26,285 nt of DNA from Acidaminococcus fermentans (lineage in GTDB: Bacteria > Bacillota_C > Negativicutes > Acidaminococcales > Acidaminococcaceae): assembly GCA_004555735.1 (NCBI GenBank), contig SFHH01000006.1, positions 1 through 26,285 on the forward strand, given 5' to 3'. Shown here in pieces: positions 15,257 to 21,858 of the stretch (positions are counted from its first letter, which is position 1; the number at the start of each line of letters is the position of its first letter). Both the position numbers and the translations under genes were made by a program. The notes beneath the pieces were generated by a model. It had not been told where the DNA came from and ran no database searches. It saw only the letters and a program-made list of their open reading frames with translations.

Positions 15257-15278
15257 GGCTGTTGCGCATGCAACAGCC
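15257..15278. repeat. Hairpin nested between inverted heptamer arrays
   Basis: A 9-bp stem GGCTGTTGC/GCAACAGCC with loop GCAT lies midway between the two inverted arrays. An exact 10-bp inverted pair (GACTCACGAC 15223-15232, GTCGTGAGTC 15291-15300) brackets it, so the whole 80 bp can fold on itself. Confidence 0.6.
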
Positions 15279-15283
15279 CCTTG

Positions 15284-15304
15284 GTCACGGGTCGTGAGTC
15301 TCGG
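15284..15304. repeat. Degenerate 7-bp tandem array, 3 units (inverted GTCNCGG type)
   Basis: GTCACGG, GTCGTGA and GTCTCGG are the reverse-complement orientation of the GACTCGN arrays at 15216 and 15398. Confidence 0.6.
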
Positions 15305-15397
15305 GCTTGTTAGTGCAGAATGAAGATCCAGTTTTGCCATCCCAACCGATTTTCTCTTATCGTCCTATAGAAAAAGAAAAGACGGCTTAAACGTCCA

Positions 15398-15425
15398 GGC
15401 TCGCAACCCGTGACTCGCGACCGGG
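15398..15425. repeat. Degenerate 7-bp tandem array, 4 units (GACTCGC type)
   Basis: GGCTCGC, AACCCGT, GACTCGC and GACCGGG. The first 25 bases align without gaps to 15216-15240 with 20 identities. The last unit runs into the stem of the following terminator. Confidence 0.65.
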
Positions 15426-15453
15426 GGTGTGAATTCATTCACACCCCCCTTTT
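15423..15453 (+). terminator. Hairpin with T run before the rbgA promoter
   Basis: An 11-bp stem (15423-15433 GGGGGTGTGAA, 15438-15448 TTCACACCCCC) with a four-base loop is followed by CTTTTA. It closely resembles the first hairpin behind recG at 2637-2659. It would insulate rbgA from the upstream island. Confidence 0.7.
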
Positions 15454-15487
15454 ACTGCACCAAATTCCCGATAATGACCTGCTTTTT

Positions 15488-15523
15488 CCATGATTCGCTT
15501 CTCTTGGGGAATCATGGTATAAT
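15488..15523 (+). promoter_or_regulatory. rbgA promoter with an overlapping 9-bp palindrome
   Basis: A perfect TATAAT (15518-15523) preceded by TGG forms an extended -10 element; the -35 region is poor (TTCGCT at 15494). An exact inverted repeat, CCATGATTC (15488-15496) and GAATCATGG (15509-15517), with a 12-bp spacer covers the -35 region and abuts the -10 box, as an operator would. Confidence 0.6.
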
Positions 15524-15534
15524 GGGGCCTATGC

Positions 15535-15565
15535 AAACAGACCGGGCACAAGTGTGCCTGTTTTT
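15535..15565 (+). terminator. Attenuator-like hairpin in the rbgA leader
   Basis: Just after the predicted transcript start, GGCAC (15545-15549) pairs with GTGCC (15554-15558), extended by AAACA/TGTTT on the outside, and five T residues follow (15561-15565). The rbgA binding site and ATG come about 20 bases later. The stem is short, so activity is uncertain. Confidence 0.4.
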
Positions 15566-15585
15566 AGGATAGAAAGGAAGTTTCC

Positions 15586-16479
15586 ATGGAAAATACAATC
15601 GGCGGCAAAAAATTCCACATCCAGTGGTTCCCCGGTCACATGACCAAGGCCAAACGGATGATGGAGGCTAACCTGAAACTGGTGGATGTGGTGGTCGAAC
15701 TCTTGGATGCCCGGATTCCCCGGTCCAGTGCCAACCCCATGCTCCAGCAGCTGCTCGGCAGCAAGGCGAAGATCGTGGTCTTGAATAAAACGGATATGGC
15801 CGATCCGGACCGGACTCAAGCCTGGCTGTCTTATTTCAAGAAAAACAGTTTCACGGCTCTGGAAGTGGACTGTCAGAAGGGCAAGGGAATCAAAGCTCTG
15901 GTCAGCGCCATCCAGAAAGCCGGGGAGCCCACTTTGGAAAAATGGCGGAAGAAAGGCGTCCGGAACCGGTCCATCCGGGTGATGATCGTAGGAATCCCCA
16001 ATGTAGGGAAATCTACACTGATCAACCGGTTGCTGGGGAAGAACAAAGCAGCTGCCCAGAACAAGCCAGGAGTGACCCGGGGACCCCAGTGGGTGATCTT
16101 GGGCAAGGGACTGGAGCTCCTGGATACCCCTGGGGTCCTGTGGCCCAAATTCGATGATCCGGAAACCGGTTTCTGCCTGGCTGTCACTGGAGCCATCCGC
16201 GAAGAAGTCTTCGACCAGGAAACGGCCGTGCATATCCTGATCCAGCGGCTGCTGAAGCTGTATCCTCAGGAACTGGCTGCCAGTTATAAAATCGGACTGG
16301 CACCGGAAGACACAGTGGAAACCGTGGAGGAAAAAATCGCCCGGGCCCGGGGTTGCCTGAAAGTGGGTGGGATGCTGGACATGAACAAGACCATCCAGAT
16401 GGTCCTCCGAGATTTCAAAACCGGAAAACTAGGCGCTTTCAGCTTAGAAAAGGCGCCTGGGGAAGGGGCGGAACCATGA
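15586..16479 (+). CDS. rbgA: Ribosome biogenesis GTPase RbgA (YlqF)
   Basis: RbgA is a circularly permuted GTPase needed for late 50S subunit assembly in Firmicutes. The 297-residue product has the permuted motif order: NKTD (67-70) first, then P-loop GIPNVGKST (136-144) and DTPG (180-183). The N-terminal WFPGHMTKA and ELLDARIPRSSANP are family hallmarks, and the C-terminal ANTAR-like region ends near 285. The start follows GAAAGGAAG. It has its own promoter and a possible leader attenuator, and its stop overlaps the rnhB start (ATGA). Confidence 0.96.
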   Translation: MENTIGGKKFHIQWFPGHMTKAKRMMEANLKLVDVVVELLDARIPRSSANPMLQQLLGSKAKIVVLNKTDMADPDRTQAWLSYFKKNSFTALEVDCQKGKGIKALVSAIQKAGEPTLEKWRKKGVRNRSIRVMIVGIPNVGKSTLINRLLGKNKAAAQNKPGVTRGPQWVILGKGLELLDTPGVLWPKFDDPETGFCLAVTGAIREEVFDQETAVHILIQRLLKLYPQELAASYKIGLAPEDTVETVEEKIARARGCLKVGGMLDMNKTIQMVLRDFKTGKLGAFSLEKAPGEGAEP

Positions 16480-17288
16480 AGTGGGGAGAAAGCCTCCAGG
16501 CTATCCGTCAAAAATTGAAGGCTGGTGCCGCACCGGAAGAATTGGCCGTATGGCGCCAAGATTCCCGGGCCGGAGTCCGGAAAATGCTGGAAGCCTACGA
16601 CCGGAGACAAGCCGCCCAAAAAGCAGAACAGGAACGGCTGGAACGCTTCCAAGATATGGAACGGACCTTTTGGGGAAAAGGGATGGACCAGGTGGCTGGC
16701 TGTGATGAAGCGGGCAGGGGTCCCTTGTCTGGACCGCTGGTGACGGCAGCCGTGATCCTGCCCCATACCATCTGGCTGCCAGGGCTGAACGATTCCAAAA
16801 AAGTCACGGCTGCCCGGCGGGAAACTTTGTATCAGGAAATCTTGGAGCAGGCGGTGAGCGTGACCGTCAGCATCCTGGGGCCCCGGGAAATCGATCACCT
16901 GAATATCTATCAGGCGGCTAAAAAGGCCATGACTCTTTGCCTGACTCATTTGAAAGTCCGGCCTCAGGCGGCTATCACCGACGCCATGCCTTTGGAAATC
17001 CCAGGGATGACGGTGGAGGACGTGATCCACGGGGACAGCAGGAGTGCTGCAGTTGCGGCCGCTTCCATCATTGCTAAGGTGACCCGGGATCATCTGATGG
17101 AGAAACTGGATCAGCAGTACCCTCAGTACGGATTTGCCAAACACAAAGGGTATGGGACTGCCCAGCATCTCCAGGCCATCCTGGACTGCGGCCCCTGTCC
17201 CTGGCACCGGCGGAGCTATGAACCCATGAAATCCATGGAGCTGAAGGAAGAAGGCGTCAGCGAAAATCAGCTTCTGCAGCTGAAGTAG
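16476..17288 (+). CDS. rnhB: Ribonuclease HII
   Basis: RNase HII cuts RNA in RNA-DNA hybrids and starts removal of misincorporated ribonucleotides. The 270-residue product has a 70-residue N-terminal extension like that of Bacillus RnhB, then the catalytic domain with GCDEAGRGPLSGPLV (Asp77, Glu78), DSKK (106-109), Asp169 and the helix SAAVAAASIIAKVTRD ending in Asp205, completing the DEDD set. The ATG at 16476 overlaps the rbgA stop by four bases and is preferred over a longer in-frame start inside rbgA. The two genes are coupled. Confidence 0.96.
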   Translation: MKWGESLQAIRQKLKAGAAPEELAVWRQDSRAGVRKMLEAYDRRQAAQKAEQERLERFQDMERTFWGKGMDQVAGCDEAGRGPLSGPLVTAAVILPHTIWLPGLNDSKKVTAARRETLYQEILEQAVSVTVSILGPREIDHLNIYQAAKKAMTLCLTHLKVRPQAAITDAMPLEIPGMTVEDVIHGDSRSAAVAAASIIAKVTRDHLMEKLDQQYPQYGFAKHKGYGTAQHLQAILDCGPCPWHRRSYEPMKSMELKEEGVSENQLLQLK

Positions 17289-17309
17289 AGGGCAGCAGCT
17301 CTGGCCGCC

Positions 17310-17337
17310 AGTCGGGAGTCAGGAGTTTGGAGATTCA
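17310..17337. repeat. Degenerate 7-bp tandem array, 4 units (AGTCNGG type)
   Basis: AGTCGGG, AGTCAGG, AGTTTGG and AGATTCA in register in the spacer between rnhB and yraN. Confidence 0.6.
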
Positions 17338-17341
17338 GGAT

Positions 17342-17366
17342 AGGACCTGTCTTGATGCCAGGTCCT
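17342..17366. repeat. AGGACCTG/CAGGTCCT hairpin
   Basis: An 8-bp perfect stem with a 9-nt loop. A close relative, AGAACCTG/CAGGTTCT, is at 15183-15208. Both are followed at some distance by GTGCAGAAT (15313 and 17375 region), suggesting the two spacers share a longer dispersed element. Confidence 0.5.
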
Positions 17367-17433
17367 TCTGACTGTGCAGAATCAGGATGGAGGGAATCCT
17401 GGGATTTCATTGCCTGCAAATTTAACCAAGGGC

Positions 17434-17447
17434 TCCAGACTTCAGAC
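17434..17447. repeat. Two-unit heptamer repeat (TCCAGAC, TTCAGAC)
   Basis: Two in-register heptamers upstream of yraN. On its own this is weak; it is listed because of the other arrays nearby. Confidence 0.35.
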
Positions 17448-17490
17448 TGATCCGGTAACAGCTCTGCAGCTATAAAAGGAGGTTATCAGT

Positions 17491-17847
17491 ATGGTCCATC
17501 AGCGCCGCCGGTTCGGGAATCAGGGCGAAGATATGGCGGCTCGGTATCTAGAACGGCAGGGGTATGAAATCCTGGACCGGAACTACAGCTGTGCCTGGGG
17601 AGAAATCGATATCGTGGCCCGGCATTGGGGTGTGGTAGCTTTTGTGGAAGTGAAGAGCCGGCACAGCCTGAAATTCGGCCGCCCAGCCGCTGCTGTGACC
17701 CGGACCAAGCAGATCCGGCTGCGGAAAACGGCCTGGTGTTATCTCCAGGAACATTCGAGGTTCCGGCAACGGTGCCGGTTCGATATCATTGAAATCCTGG
17801 ACCTTTATGGTAAAATTTCTCTGAATCATTTGAAGAATTGCTTTTAA
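17491..17847 (+). CDS. yraN: YraN/UPF0102-family nuclease-like protein
   Basis: The 118-residue product belongs to the UPF0102 (YraN) family, which has a restriction-endonuclease-like fold; a role in DNA repair or recombination is suspected for the family but not settled. The fold motifs are present: GEDMAARYLERQGYEILDRN at 12-31, GEIDIVA (37-43) and FVEVKSR (51-57), giving Asp40, Glu53 and Lys55, with RFDIIEI near the end. The start follows AAAGGAGG. It sits between rnhB and comM as in many Firmicutes, but repeat-filled spacers separate it from both. Confidence 0.92.
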   Translation: MVHQRRRFGNQGEDMAARYLERQGYEILDRNYSCAWGEIDIVARHWGVVAFVEVKSRHSLKFGRPAAAVTRTKQIRLRKTAWCYLQEHSRFRQRCRFDIIEILDLYGKISLNHLKNCF

Positions 17848-17864
17848 ATGTAAATTCTGCCAGC

Positions 17865-17885
17865 GGTCAGCTGTCAATGGTCAAC
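17865..17885. repeat. Degenerate 7-bp tandem array, 3 units (GGTCANC type)
   Basis: GGTCAGC, TGTCAAT and GGTCAAC directly behind yraN. Confidence 0.6.
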
Positions 17886-17894
17886 TGCTGAAGG

Positions 17895-17913
17895 AAGCCA
17901 GCAGAGCTGGCTT
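17895..17913 (+). terminator. Short hairpin behind yraN
   Basis: An 8-bp stem (AAGCCAGC 17895-17902, GCTGGCTT 17906-17913) with an AGA loop lies between two heptamer arrays. The T run is short, so termination is uncertain. Confidence 0.4.
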
Positions 17914-17940
17914 TGAACTTGCAGCCGCTTTGTTTTTATC

Positions 17941-17996
17941 TACGATGAACAAACTACGACAAACAAGGAACGATTTACGATAAATGACGCACGATA
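17941..17996. repeat. Longest heptamer array, 8 units (TACGATA type)
   Basis: Eight units keep a strict 7-bp register: TACGATG, AACAAAC, TACGACA, AACAAGG, AACGATT, TACGATA, AATGACG, CACGATA. It ends about 20 bp before the comM start codon, so it probably lies in the comM promoter or leader region. Confidence 0.7.
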
Positions 17997-18017
17997 CACA
18001 GCAAAGGAGCTGATTCC

Positions 18018-19541
18018 ATGTATGCACGGACCTGGGGAGAGACTACCCGAGGCATCAACGGAGAAATGGTTACGGTAGAAGTGGATGTGACAAACGGCAT
18101 GCCGGCCTTTGAGATGGTAGGGTTGCCGGATGTTGCGGTGAAAGAGGCCCGGGAACGAGTCAAGGCAGCGGTGAAGAATTCAGGATTCCGATTCCCCGAC
18201 ACCCATATCACGGTGAACTTGGCTCCGGCAGACTTGAAAAAAGATGGGGCCGGACTGGATCTGCCCATCGCTATGGGCGTCCTGGCAGCCAAACAGTATG
18301 TCACCCTGCCGGACCCCATGCCCGTCTTTGCCGGGGAACTGGCTCTGGATGGTTCCCTGCGCCCAGTGAATGGGATCTTGCCCATGATCATCCGGGCCAG
18401 GGAAGAGGGGATCCCAGCCATCTTCATCCCGTCCGGCAATCGGGCAGAAGGAGAATTGGTGGACGGGATCGCCGTGTATACGGCTGATGATCTGGGCCAG
18501 ATCGTCGATCATTTCCAAGGCAGGCAGCTTCTCCAGCCTTTGGCCAAGAAGGCCCTGGAATTGGAACGGCCTCAGGAAGAACTGGTGGATTTTGCTGATG
18601 TCCAGGGGCAGAAGGTGGCCAAACGGGCGCTGGAAATCGCCGCGGCTGGAGGCCATAATGTGCTGATGGTAGGGGCCCCTGGAGCGGGGAAGACCATGTT
18701 GGCACGGCGGCTGCCCACCATCCTGCCGCCCATGACGGAAGAAGAAGCTCTGGAAGTCACCAAGATCTACAGTATCTCCGGTCTCCTCCAGGGTCATCAT
18801 GGTATCATGGCGGAACGGCCGTTCCGCAGTCCCCATCATACCGTATCCCAGTCCGCCCTCATCGGTGGCGGCAGCATTCCCCGGCCGGGAGAAGTGACGC
18901 TCAGCCACCATGGGGTCCTGTTCCTGGATGAACTGCCGGAATTTTCCCGGAGCGCTTTGGAAGTACTCCGGCAACCTTTGGAAGACGGGATGGTCACTAT
19001 CAGCCGGGTCCAGGCTTCTCTCACGTATCCGGCCCGGTTCATCCTGGTGGCCGCCCAGAATCCTTGCCCCTGCGGTTTCTGGGGGGAAGAAGACCAGCTG
19101 CATCAGTGTACCTGCCGGCCGGGAGACATTGCCCGATACCAGAAAAAGATATCCGGTCCGCTGCTGGATCGGATCGATATCCAGATCCATGTCCCCCGGC
19201 TCCAGTTTCAGGAAATGAAAAGCCGGAAACGGGGAGAAAGTTCGGCTGCGATCCGCCAGCGGGTGGTGGCAGCCCGGCAGATCCAGAGGGAACGGCTTAA
19301 AGGGACCCATCTGTTCTGCAATGCCAGTATGGGACGCCGGGAAGTCAAGGCGTATTGTCCTCTTTCCCCTCAGGCGGAAGCGCTGCTGGAAAGGTATTTC
19401 ATCAGTTTGGGGCTCAGTGCCCGGAGCCACGACAGGATCATCAAAGTGGCTCGGACCATTGCAGATTTGGCTGGCAGCCGGGAAATCACATCTCTCCATC
19501 TGGGGGAGGCCATCCAGCTGCGGACAAGCATACAAGGATGA
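18018..19541 (+). CDS. comM: ComM/YifB-family AAA+ ATPase
   Basis: ComM-type proteins are Mg-chelatase-like AAA+ helicases; in naturally competent bacteria ComM promotes branch migration during integration of incoming DNA. The 507-residue product has the family length. It has an N-terminal Lon-like domain (about 1-165), Walker A GAPGAGKT (219-226), SPHHTVSQSALIGGG, Walker B FLDELPEF (302-309), a cysteine-rich NPCPCG...HQCTC insert (about 348-366) and a C-terminal Mg-chelatase domain. The ATG follows AAGGAG. Its stop is 16 bp before the prepilin peptidase fusion, so the two are probably cotranscribed, tying the locus to competence. Confidence 0.95.
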   Translation: MYARTWGETTRGINGEMVTVEVDVTNGMPAFEMVGLPDVAVKEARERVKAAVKNSGFRFPDTHITVNLAPADLKKDGAGLDLPIAMGVLAAKQYVTLPDPMPVFAGELALDGSLRPVNGILPMIIRAREEGIPAIFIPSGNRAEGELVDGIAVYTADDLGQIVDHFQGRQLLQPLAKKALELERPQEELVDFADVQGQKVAKRALEIAAAGGHNVLMVGAPGAGKTMLARRLPTILPPMTEEEALEVTKIYSISGLLQGHHGIMAERPFRSPHHTVSQSALIGGGSIPRPGEVTLSHHGVLFLDELPEFSRSALEVLRQPLEDGMVTISRVQASLTYPARFILVAAQNPCPCGFWGEEDQLHQCTCRPGDIARYQKKISGPLLDRIDIQIHVPRLQFQEMKSRKRGESSAAIRQRVVAARQIQRERLKGTHLFCNASMGRREVKAYCPLSPQAEALLERYFISLGLSARSHDRIIKVARTIADLAGSREITSLHLGEAIQLRTSIQG

Positions 19542-19557
19542 GGGGAGGCGGGCAGGT

Positions 19558-21858
19558 ATGGAAATCGTGGTATTCCTTCTATACGGCGTCCTGGGCTGCT
19601 GTATCGGCAGTTTCCTATGCCTTTGTGCAGCGCGGTTCCAGCGGGATGAGTCCGTCTTCTTTCCCCCGTCCCACTGTGACCGCTGCGGCCATCCTCTGGG
19701 GATCCGGGATCTGGTACCTCTGTTCAGCTATTTATACCAAAAGGGACACTGCCGATATTGTGGGTGTAAACTGCCTGCTTCCCTATTTTGGCGGGAAGCG
19801 GCCACCGGCCTCTTGTTCATCTTGGTGGCCCGGCTCCCTGGTTCTCTATCCGTACTGGGGGTCCGCTGGCTCCTGGTGTCCCTGATGCTGCTCCTGTCCT
19901 GGTTGGATATGGACGAACTCCAGGTCTATGAAGATCTGCTCTACCCGCTGGGCATCCTCTTCCTGATCCTGCGGATGCTACAGGGGCAATCCCTTATTCC
20001 GGGCCTTGCCGGGGCAGTCCTTCTGGGCGGCTTCCTCCAGCTGATCCACTGGCTTTCGCCCCAGGGGATGGGCGCCGGGGATCCGAGACTGGCGGCTGTC
20101 CTGGGCCTTTGGCTGGGACCGGTCCAGGGATTCAAGAGCTTTTTCCTGGCTCTTGGAGCAGGCCTTTCTTTTGCTCTGGTACGGGGAATCCAGGCCACGG
20201 AGAACCGTTGGGCCAGCGTCCAGGCTCCCGTGCCTCTGGCACCTTTTTTCTGCGGCTGCGGGCTGCTGCTCCAGTTCTTGGATCTGGGCGGTCTGCCAGG
20301 GAGAAATGAGGGAACCGGGATGCTGTATTTCCTGGGAGTACTGGATTGGGGATCTCTGCGGGGATGGCACAGGCTGGAGGAGGCCGTCCATTGGTTCCGG
20401 CGTATCCTGGAACCTTGGCCTGCACAGCTCCTGGGTGTCCAGCTGGGAAAAGATCGGGTGACCCTGGCTCAAGTGCGACGCAAAGAAAAAAAATGGGAAG
20501 TGGAACGGGTTCAGGAACTTTCCTGGCCGGATCGGATCCAGAAAAGCTTAGGGCGGAAGCAGACGGAAGAAACCATATGGTGGCTCCGGGAAGTCTGTGC
20601 CAAACAGGGCTTCACTGTCCGGCAGACAGTTTTTTCTCTGGCATCCGATCTGATGGTTTTTCGGGAATTGACCCTGCCAGGGCTGTCTCTCCGGGAACAG
20701 GAGGAGACTGCTCCCTGGGAGATCCTCCAGCAGATCCCCTACGGAGCCGGGACTTTCCAGCTGGCCCTTTCTCCTTTTCCAGAGCAGCCGGACCTTCTCC
20801 TGGCAGGGGCTGTGTCCACAGAAGTCCTGGAAATCTGCAGAAATCTGGCTGACGGGATGGAATGGGAACTGCTGCAAGTGGAAGCGGCTCCTCAGGCCTG
20901 GGGACGCTGGTTGGAAGAAGAGCCGGCGGCTTTCCTATTGGCTCTGGGAGACACCTCTCTCCAGGGGGCCTGGTACAGGAAGGGACAGCTGCTGGGCACC
21001 TGCCGTCTGGAGCCGACGGAGAAAATGGCGGAAGGAGGGGAGACCCTTTTGCAGCGGCTGTGGGAAATGGCCGGCCCTTCTGTGGCGGAACAGTTCCAGG
21101 AAGGGCCTACTGGAGTGTTCCTGGTTGGAGGAAAGAAAGACGAACAACAGTCTTGGCTGGATTGTTTCCAAGCACTCTGGGACTGTCCGGCGGCCAGCCT
21201 CTCCCTGGGACCCTGGTTCTGCTGGGCGCCCTATTATGAAGCAGGGAAAAAGGCACCTCTTTCGGCAGGTTTGTGCGGTGCTTTGGGCAGTCTCCTGCCG
21301 AAAAGGAAAAAAACTCCTTTCTGTTATGGTGCCGGTTCTCCTGGCTGCTTCCTGCAGCCGGAAGGGTGGAGCCGGCTGGGGAAGGGACTGCTGGCTTTTT
21401 CCCTGGTGCTCTGGCTGGCGGGGACAGGTGCCTTGTACTTGGCAGAACGGAATCTGGACCAATGCCGGCAGCAGCTCCAGCAGGCCTCTGGCTGGGAACA
21501 CCTTTGGCAGAAACAGCAGGAAAACAGGAAAGAACTGGAGCGGCAGGAGCGCATCCAAAAAGAGCAGAGCAGGCGGCCTCTGCCATGGGGAGGAGTGCTC
21601 ACCCTGCTGGGCCATACCCTTCCTTCCAGCTGCTGGGTGACCCAGGTGGAACAGGAGACGGGCCGGAACGGAGCGACCCTTCTGCTGCAAGGGAAGAGCT
21701 TAGGACGGGAGAGCCTCCTCCAACTTGTACGGCGCCTCCAGAGGCAGCCTGGAGTGGCCAGTGTGCGTCTGGAACGGATGGAACATGGGAGTGAAGCCCC
21801 AAGGGTGGAAACCTTTGCCCTCCGGCTGCAATGGAAGGGAGAGGAATATGGGACCTGA
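19558..21858 (+). CDS. Prepilin peptidase-PilM-PilN three-domain fusion
   Basis: One frame of 766 residues carries three functions normally on separate genes. Residues 1-245 are a type IV prepilin peptidase: Cys4 zinc site (C40/C43, C65/C68), IRDLVPLFSYLYQKGHC, Asp117/Asp119 in LDMDELQVYEDLL and Asp175 in GMGAGDPRL, plus several membrane segments. Residues 290-580 look like PilM/HofM (LLGVQLGKDRVTLAQV, WEILQQIPYG, LQVEAAPQAWGR, VFLVGG) with a degenerate nucleotide site. Residues 605-766 look like PilN: one membrane helix (608-627), coiled coil, TLPSSCWVTQVEQ and a ferredoxin-like end. The ATG follows GGGGAGG. An internal SD-ATG at 20309-20322 could also start PilM-PilN alone. The peptidase assignment is firm; PilM and PilN are by pattern. 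Confidence 0.85.
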   Translation: MEIVVFLLYGVLGCCIGSFLCLCAARFQRDESVFFPPSHCDRCGHPLGIRDLVPLFSYLYQKGHCRYCGCKLPASLFWREAATGLLFILVARLPGSLSVLGVRWLLVSLMLLLSWLDMDELQVYEDLLYPLGILFLILRMLQGQSLIPGLAGAVLLGGFLQLIHWLSPQGMGAGDPRLAAVLGLWLGPVQGFKSFFLALGAGLSFALVRGIQATENRWASVQAPVPLAPFFCGCGLLLQFLDLGGLPGRNEGTGMLYFLGVLDWGSLRGWHRLEEAVHWFRRILEPWPAQLLGVQLGKDRVTLAQVRRKEKKWEVERVQELSWPDRIQKSLGRKQTEETIWWLREVCAKQGFTVRQTVFSLASDLMVFRELTLPGLSLREQEETAPWEILQQIPYGAGTFQLALSPFPEQPDLLLAGAVSTEVLEICRNLADGMEWELLQVEAAPQAWGRWLEEEPAAFLLALGDTSLQGAWYRKGQLLGTCRLEPTEKMAEGGETLLQRLWEMAGPSVAEQFQEGPTGVFLVGGKKDEQQSWLDCFQALWDCPAASLSLGPWFCWAPYYEAGKKAPLSAGLCGALGSLLPKRKKTPFCYGAGSPGCFLQPEGWSRLGKGLLAFSLVLWLAGTGALYLAERNLDQCRQQLQQASGWEHLWQKQQENRKELERQERIQKEQSRRPLPWGGVLTLLGHTLPSSCWVTQVEQETGRNGATLLLQGKSLGRESLLQLVRRLQRQPGVASVRLERMEHGSEAPRVETFALRLQWKGEEYGT

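Larger units (their letters stand above)
14987..15585. other. 599-bp gene-free island of hairpins and heptamer repeats
   Basis: No credible gene is present between lepB and rbgA; the open frames lack ribosome binding sites and recognisable motifs. The interval holds at least nine hairpins (14992-15032, 15043-15057, 15053-15077, 15084-15101, 15153-15167, 15183-15208, 15257-15278, 15423-15448, 15488-15517), four heptamer arrays and the rbgA promoter. The T-run after 15084-15101 may help end lepB transcripts. Whether part of it is transcribed as a small RNA cannot be told from the sequence. Confidence 0.7.

Noticed and set aside
15021..15323. 100-codon open frame in the lepB-rbgA spacer
   Set aside because: It runs through hairpins and heptamer repeats, has no ribosome binding site and resembles no protein.
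17941..17996. CRISPR array
   Set aside because: Units are 7 bp, contiguous and degenerate; there are no spacers and no cas genes.
18180..19535. Minus-strand open frame opposite comM
   Set aside because: Fully antisense to a well-conserved gene and without recognisable protein features.
20290..20325. Frameshift pseudogene explanation for the pilus fusion
   Set aside because: The frame stays open and codes for sensible domains on both sides of the junction, so the gene is not broken; an indel that created the fusion is kept as a question in the findings.
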